A DNA stretch of 64,000 nt from Afifellaceae bacterium (lineage in GTDB: Bacteria > Pseudomonadota > Alphaproteobacteria > Rhizobiales > Afifellaceae). Both the position numbers and the translations under genes were made by a program. This document shows, piece by piece, positions 61,716-64,000 of this stretch. Positions within the stretch are counted from its first letter, which is position 1. Each line of letters opens with the position of its first letter. The notes beneath the pieces were generated by a model that searched no databases, was not told the DNA's origin, and saw nothing but the letters and a program-made list of their open reading frames with translations. Where the stretch lies: contig JANQRH010000001.1 in the NCBI GenBank assembly GCA_028284625.1, positions 1-64,000 of the forward strand. The letters run 5' to 3'.

Positions 61716-61816
61716 GGGGGTGAGCACCCCCCGATTTCCACAGCCTTTTCGACGCCGCAACGGCCGTCAGACGAATCGCGTAGCCTCGGTCAGACTGCCG
61801 GTCAGGAACCTGCCCC

Positions 61817-64000
61817 ATGCGCTTTCACGCCGATCTCCACATTCACTCAAAGTATTCGCGCGCAACGAGCCGCGATCTCGATTTGGAGCATCTGGCGTGG
61901 TGGGCGGCGCGCAAGGGCGTGGCCGTCCTCGCCACCGGCGATTGCGTGCATCCTCAATGGCTGGCGGAGCTGAAAGAGAAGCTGGTTCCAGCCGAGCCCG
62001 GCCTCTTTCGCCTGAAGCCCGAGATTGAAGCCGACGTGCTCGCCAAGCTGCCACCGTCATGCCGCACCGGGGCCGGCGTGCCGGCGCGCTTCATGCTCTC
62101 CACGGAGATCTCCACGATCTACAAGAAGGGCGAGAAGACGCGGAAGGTCCACCACCTGATCTACGCGCCGGACTTTGATTCGGTCGATCGCCTGGCGGCG
62201 CGGCTTGGATCAATCGGCAACATCGCCTCAGATGGGCGTCCCATTCTCGGGCTCGATTCACGCGACCTTCTGGAGATCGCGCTGGAGAGCGGCCCGCATT
62301 CCTATCTGGTGCCGGCGCATATCTGGACGCCATGGTTTGCCGCACTCGGCTCGCAATCGGGCTTCGATTCCATCGAGGAATGCTACGGCGATCTGGCCGA
62401 CAAGATTTTCGCCGTGGAGACCGGGCTCTCCTCCGACCCGGCGATGAACTGGCGCATCTCCGGGCTGGACCGCTATCGCCTCACCTCCAATTCCGATGCG
62501 CATTCGCCGGGCAAGCTGGCGCGCGAGGCGACGTTCTTCGATTGCGAGCCGGACTACTTTGCCATCCGCCATGCGCTGGAAACCGGCGAGGGCTATGGCG
62601 GCACAGTGGAGTTCTTTCCCGAAGAAGGGAAGTATCACGCCGACGGCCACCGCAAATGCGGCGTGCGGCTTTCGCCGAAGGAGACGCTGGCGCTGGAGGG
62701 GCGTTGTCCGACCTGCGGCGGGCGGCTGACGGTCGGGGTGCTGCATCGTATCGAGACGCTCGCCGATCGGAGTGAAGCTGAGGCGGTCGCACCGCCCACG
62801 GCCGGTGCGGTGAAGAGCCTCGTGCCGCTGCCGGAGATTCTGAGCGAGATCCTGCAGGTCGGCGCTGGCTCAAAGCGCGTCGCACACAGTTTCGATCAGG
62901 CGCTCGCCAAGCTCGGGCCGGAGCTCACGATCCTGGAGGACCTGCCGGCGGAGGACGTGTCGCGGGCGGCGTCGCCGCTTCTCGGCGAGGCGGTCTCCCG
63001 GCTCCGCGCCGGCAACGTCACACGCGATGCAGGCTATGACGGCGAATATGGCGTGATCCGCCTGTTTGAAAATGACGAGCTCGCCAAGCTCCGCGAAGGC
63101 GATCTTCTCTTCGACGCGCCGGTAGTGCGGCGAAGAAAAAAGGCGGATGCCGGCGAACCGGAAGCGAAACCTGTCGTCGCTTGTAGGGAGAAGTCCGCCC
63201 CCCGGACCGGTCGCGCAGGCGGGTTGGAAGACGATGCTCTCGGCGCCGAAGACCGTAGAGACGACCCGTCCCCCAATCCCTCCACGCAAGGGAGAGGGGA
63301 GGCCGCCATCCTCGCCGCGCTTGACGCCGATCAGCGCGCGGCGGCGGCGCATATCGAGGGCCCGCTTCTGGTCGTCGCCGGGCCCGGTTCCGGCAAGACC
63401 CGGATGCTGACACATCGCATCGCGCATCTCGTCACCGATCACGGCGCGGCGCCGGAGCACTGCCTCGCCATCACCTTCACGCGGCGGGCGGCCGAGGAGA
63501 TGCGGGAGCGGCTGGCGCGGCTCCTGCCGGGCGCCGCTAACGTGCCGGTCCACACGTTCCATTCGCTGGGGCTGTCGATCCTTTCCGCCAACCCGCAAGC
63601 GGCCGGGCTTGAGCCCGGTTTCCGCATTGCCGGCGAGGCGGAGCGCGTGGCGGCGTTCTCCGCCGCGATGAATATCTCCGAGCGCAAGGCCAAGACGCTG
63701 CTTCGCCGCATCTCGAAGCTGAAGCGGGCGGGGCCGGAGTCGATCGATGAGACGCTGGCACAGGCGCTTGCCGCCTATGCAACGCTGCTTGCAGCCAACA
63801 ATTGGATCGATTTCGATGATCTCGTCGGACTTGCCGTTGATGCGCTGACGCGGAACGCCGCCCTGGCGCAAGGCCTGCGCGAGCGCTTCCGTTTCATCTC
63901 AGTCGACGAATTCCAAGACGCGGACGACGCGCAATATCGGCTGGTCCGTTTGCTTGCGCCCGACGCGGCAGACCTTTGCGTGATCGGCGATCCCGACCAG
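61817..64000 (+). CDS. endonuclease Q (PHP) - UvrD/Rep helicase fusion, 3' truncated by window edge
   Basis: There are 728 codons open to the window end. Residues 1 to about 230 form a PHP nuclease domain: FHADLHIHSKYS (metal His), ATGDCVHP, LSTEIS, YLVPAHIWTPWF and TSNSDAHSP. Residues about 280-320 carry the EndoQ zinc site (RKCG...CPTCGGRLTVGVLHRIETLAD, Cys297 of CPTCG). A charged linker covers about 436-495. From about 500 a UvrD/Rep helicase begins: the Q motif in LDADQRAAA, Walker A AGPGSGKT at 521-528, AITFTRRAAEEMRERL, VHTFHSLGL, and Walker B VDEFQDADD at about 696-704, ending at GDPDQ. EndoQ nicks 5' of deaminated bases, so the fusion suggests coupled incision and unwinding. The ATG has AGGA about 9 nt upstream. 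Confidence 0.92.
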   Translation, partial: MRFHADLHIHSKYSRATSRDLDLEHLAWWAARKGVAVLATGDCVHPQWLAELKEKLVPAEPGLFRLKPEIEADVLAKLPPSCRTGAGVPARFMLSTEISTIYKKGEKTRKVHHLIYAPDFDSVDRLAARLGSIGNIASDGRPILGLDSRDLLEIALESGPHSYLVPAHIWTPWFAALGSQSGFDSIEECYGDLADKIFAVETGLSSDPAMNWRISGLDRYRLTSNSDAHSPGKLAREATFFDCEPDYFAIRHALETGEGYGGTVEFFPEEGKYHADGHRKCGVRLSPKETLALEGRCPTCGGRLTVGVLHRIETLADRSEAEAVAPPTAGAVKSLVPLPEILSEILQVGAGSKRVAHSFDQALAKLGPELTILEDLPAEDVSRAASPLLGEAVSRLRAGNVTRDAGYDGEYGVIRLFENDELAKLREGDLLFDAPVVRRRKKADAGEPEAKPVVACREKSAPRTGRAGGLEDDALGAEDRRDDPSPNPSTQGRGEAAILAALDADQRAAAAHIEGPLLVVAGPGSGKTRMLTHRIAHLVTDHGAAPEHCLAITFTRRAAEEMRERLARLLPGAANVPVHTFHSLGLSILSANPQAAGLEPGFRIAGEAERVAAFSAAMNISERKAKTLLRRISKLKRAGPESIDETLAQALAAYATLLAANNWIDFDDLVGLAVDALTRNAALAQGLRERFRFISVDEFQDADDAQYRLVRLLAPDAADLCVIGDPDQ

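Overview
The window looks like chromosome of an alphaproteobacterium, most likely order Hyphomicrobiales (Rhizobiales). GC is high. The gyrB C-terminus, an ECF RpoE/ChrR singlet-oxygen cassette, a complete ccoNOQP-ccoGHIS (fixNOQP-fixGHIS) locus with FixK/FNR boxes, many ABC-type catabolic operons and split transketolase genes all fit that group. Family or genus cannot be fixed from this stretch. No plasmid, phage, IS, CRISPR or rRNA signal was found; one tRNA-Arg(CCG) is present.

Layout. 1-6.2 kb: gyrB 3' end, a Gfo/Idh/MocA oxidoreductase, a GGDEF-EAL protein, arfB, a DUF2189 membrane protein and tRNA-Arg. 6.3-16.5 kb: a LysR regulator, then two divergent operons. The minus-strand operon encodes a split transketolase, an SDR dehydrogenase and a D-2-hydroxyacid dehydrogenase. 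The plus-strand operon encodes a tripartite tricarboxylate transporter (TctC-TctB-TctA) and a formylglycine-type sulfatase. This looks like one catabolic module for an unknown, possibly sulfated, carboxylate or sugar-acid. 16.6-26.8 kb: a lower-GC patch with a VOC gene and a VOC fragment, then a minus-strand Dpp/Opp-type ABC operon with an amidohydrolase, a D-cysteine-desulfhydrase-like PLP enzyme and an RpiR regulator, divergent from an ornithine-cyclodeaminase-family gene.

26.8-34.2 kb: a RpoE-ChrR (ECF11-type) envelope/singlet-oxygen regulon with DUF2177, two cyclopropane-fatty-acid-synthase-like methyltransferases, DUF1295, an FAD amine-oxidase-like protein and DUF1365. Three promoters of the form TGATCY-N18-TARATM/TAATCG can be read in it: a divergent pair between rpoE and the FAD gene, and one before DUF2177. 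The gene set resembles the furan-fatty-acid/RpoE regulon of Rhodobacter and Rhodopseudomonas.

34.2-46.5 kb: a carbohydrate or polyol module. The minus strand has a TetR regulator, a binding protein, two permeases, a 62-aa membrane protein, two MalK-type ATPases and a TIM-barrel isomerase. The plus strand has a Tm-1-like (UPF0261) protein, a PEP-hydrolase-family TIM barrel, a cupin, another isomerase and a Gfo/Idh dehydrogenase. 46.5-59.7 kb: a microaerobic block with a P2-type cation ATPase, a universal stress protein and a CBS-CBS-BON protein on the minus strand, divergent from the cbb3 oxidase structural and assembly genes. A TTGAT-N4-ATCAA box lies upstream of each arm. A small membrane protein of unknown function is translationally coupled to ccoS. 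59.8-64 kb: glpK, a small exported protein, and the first 728 codons of an endonuclease Q (PHP)-UvrD/Rep helicase fusion that runs off the window.

The items most worth attention are the EndoQ-UvrD fusion and its repeat-like linker, the RpoE promoters tied to membrane-lipid genes, the split two-gene counterpart of plant Tm-1 in a sugar operon, and the extra gene after ccoS.
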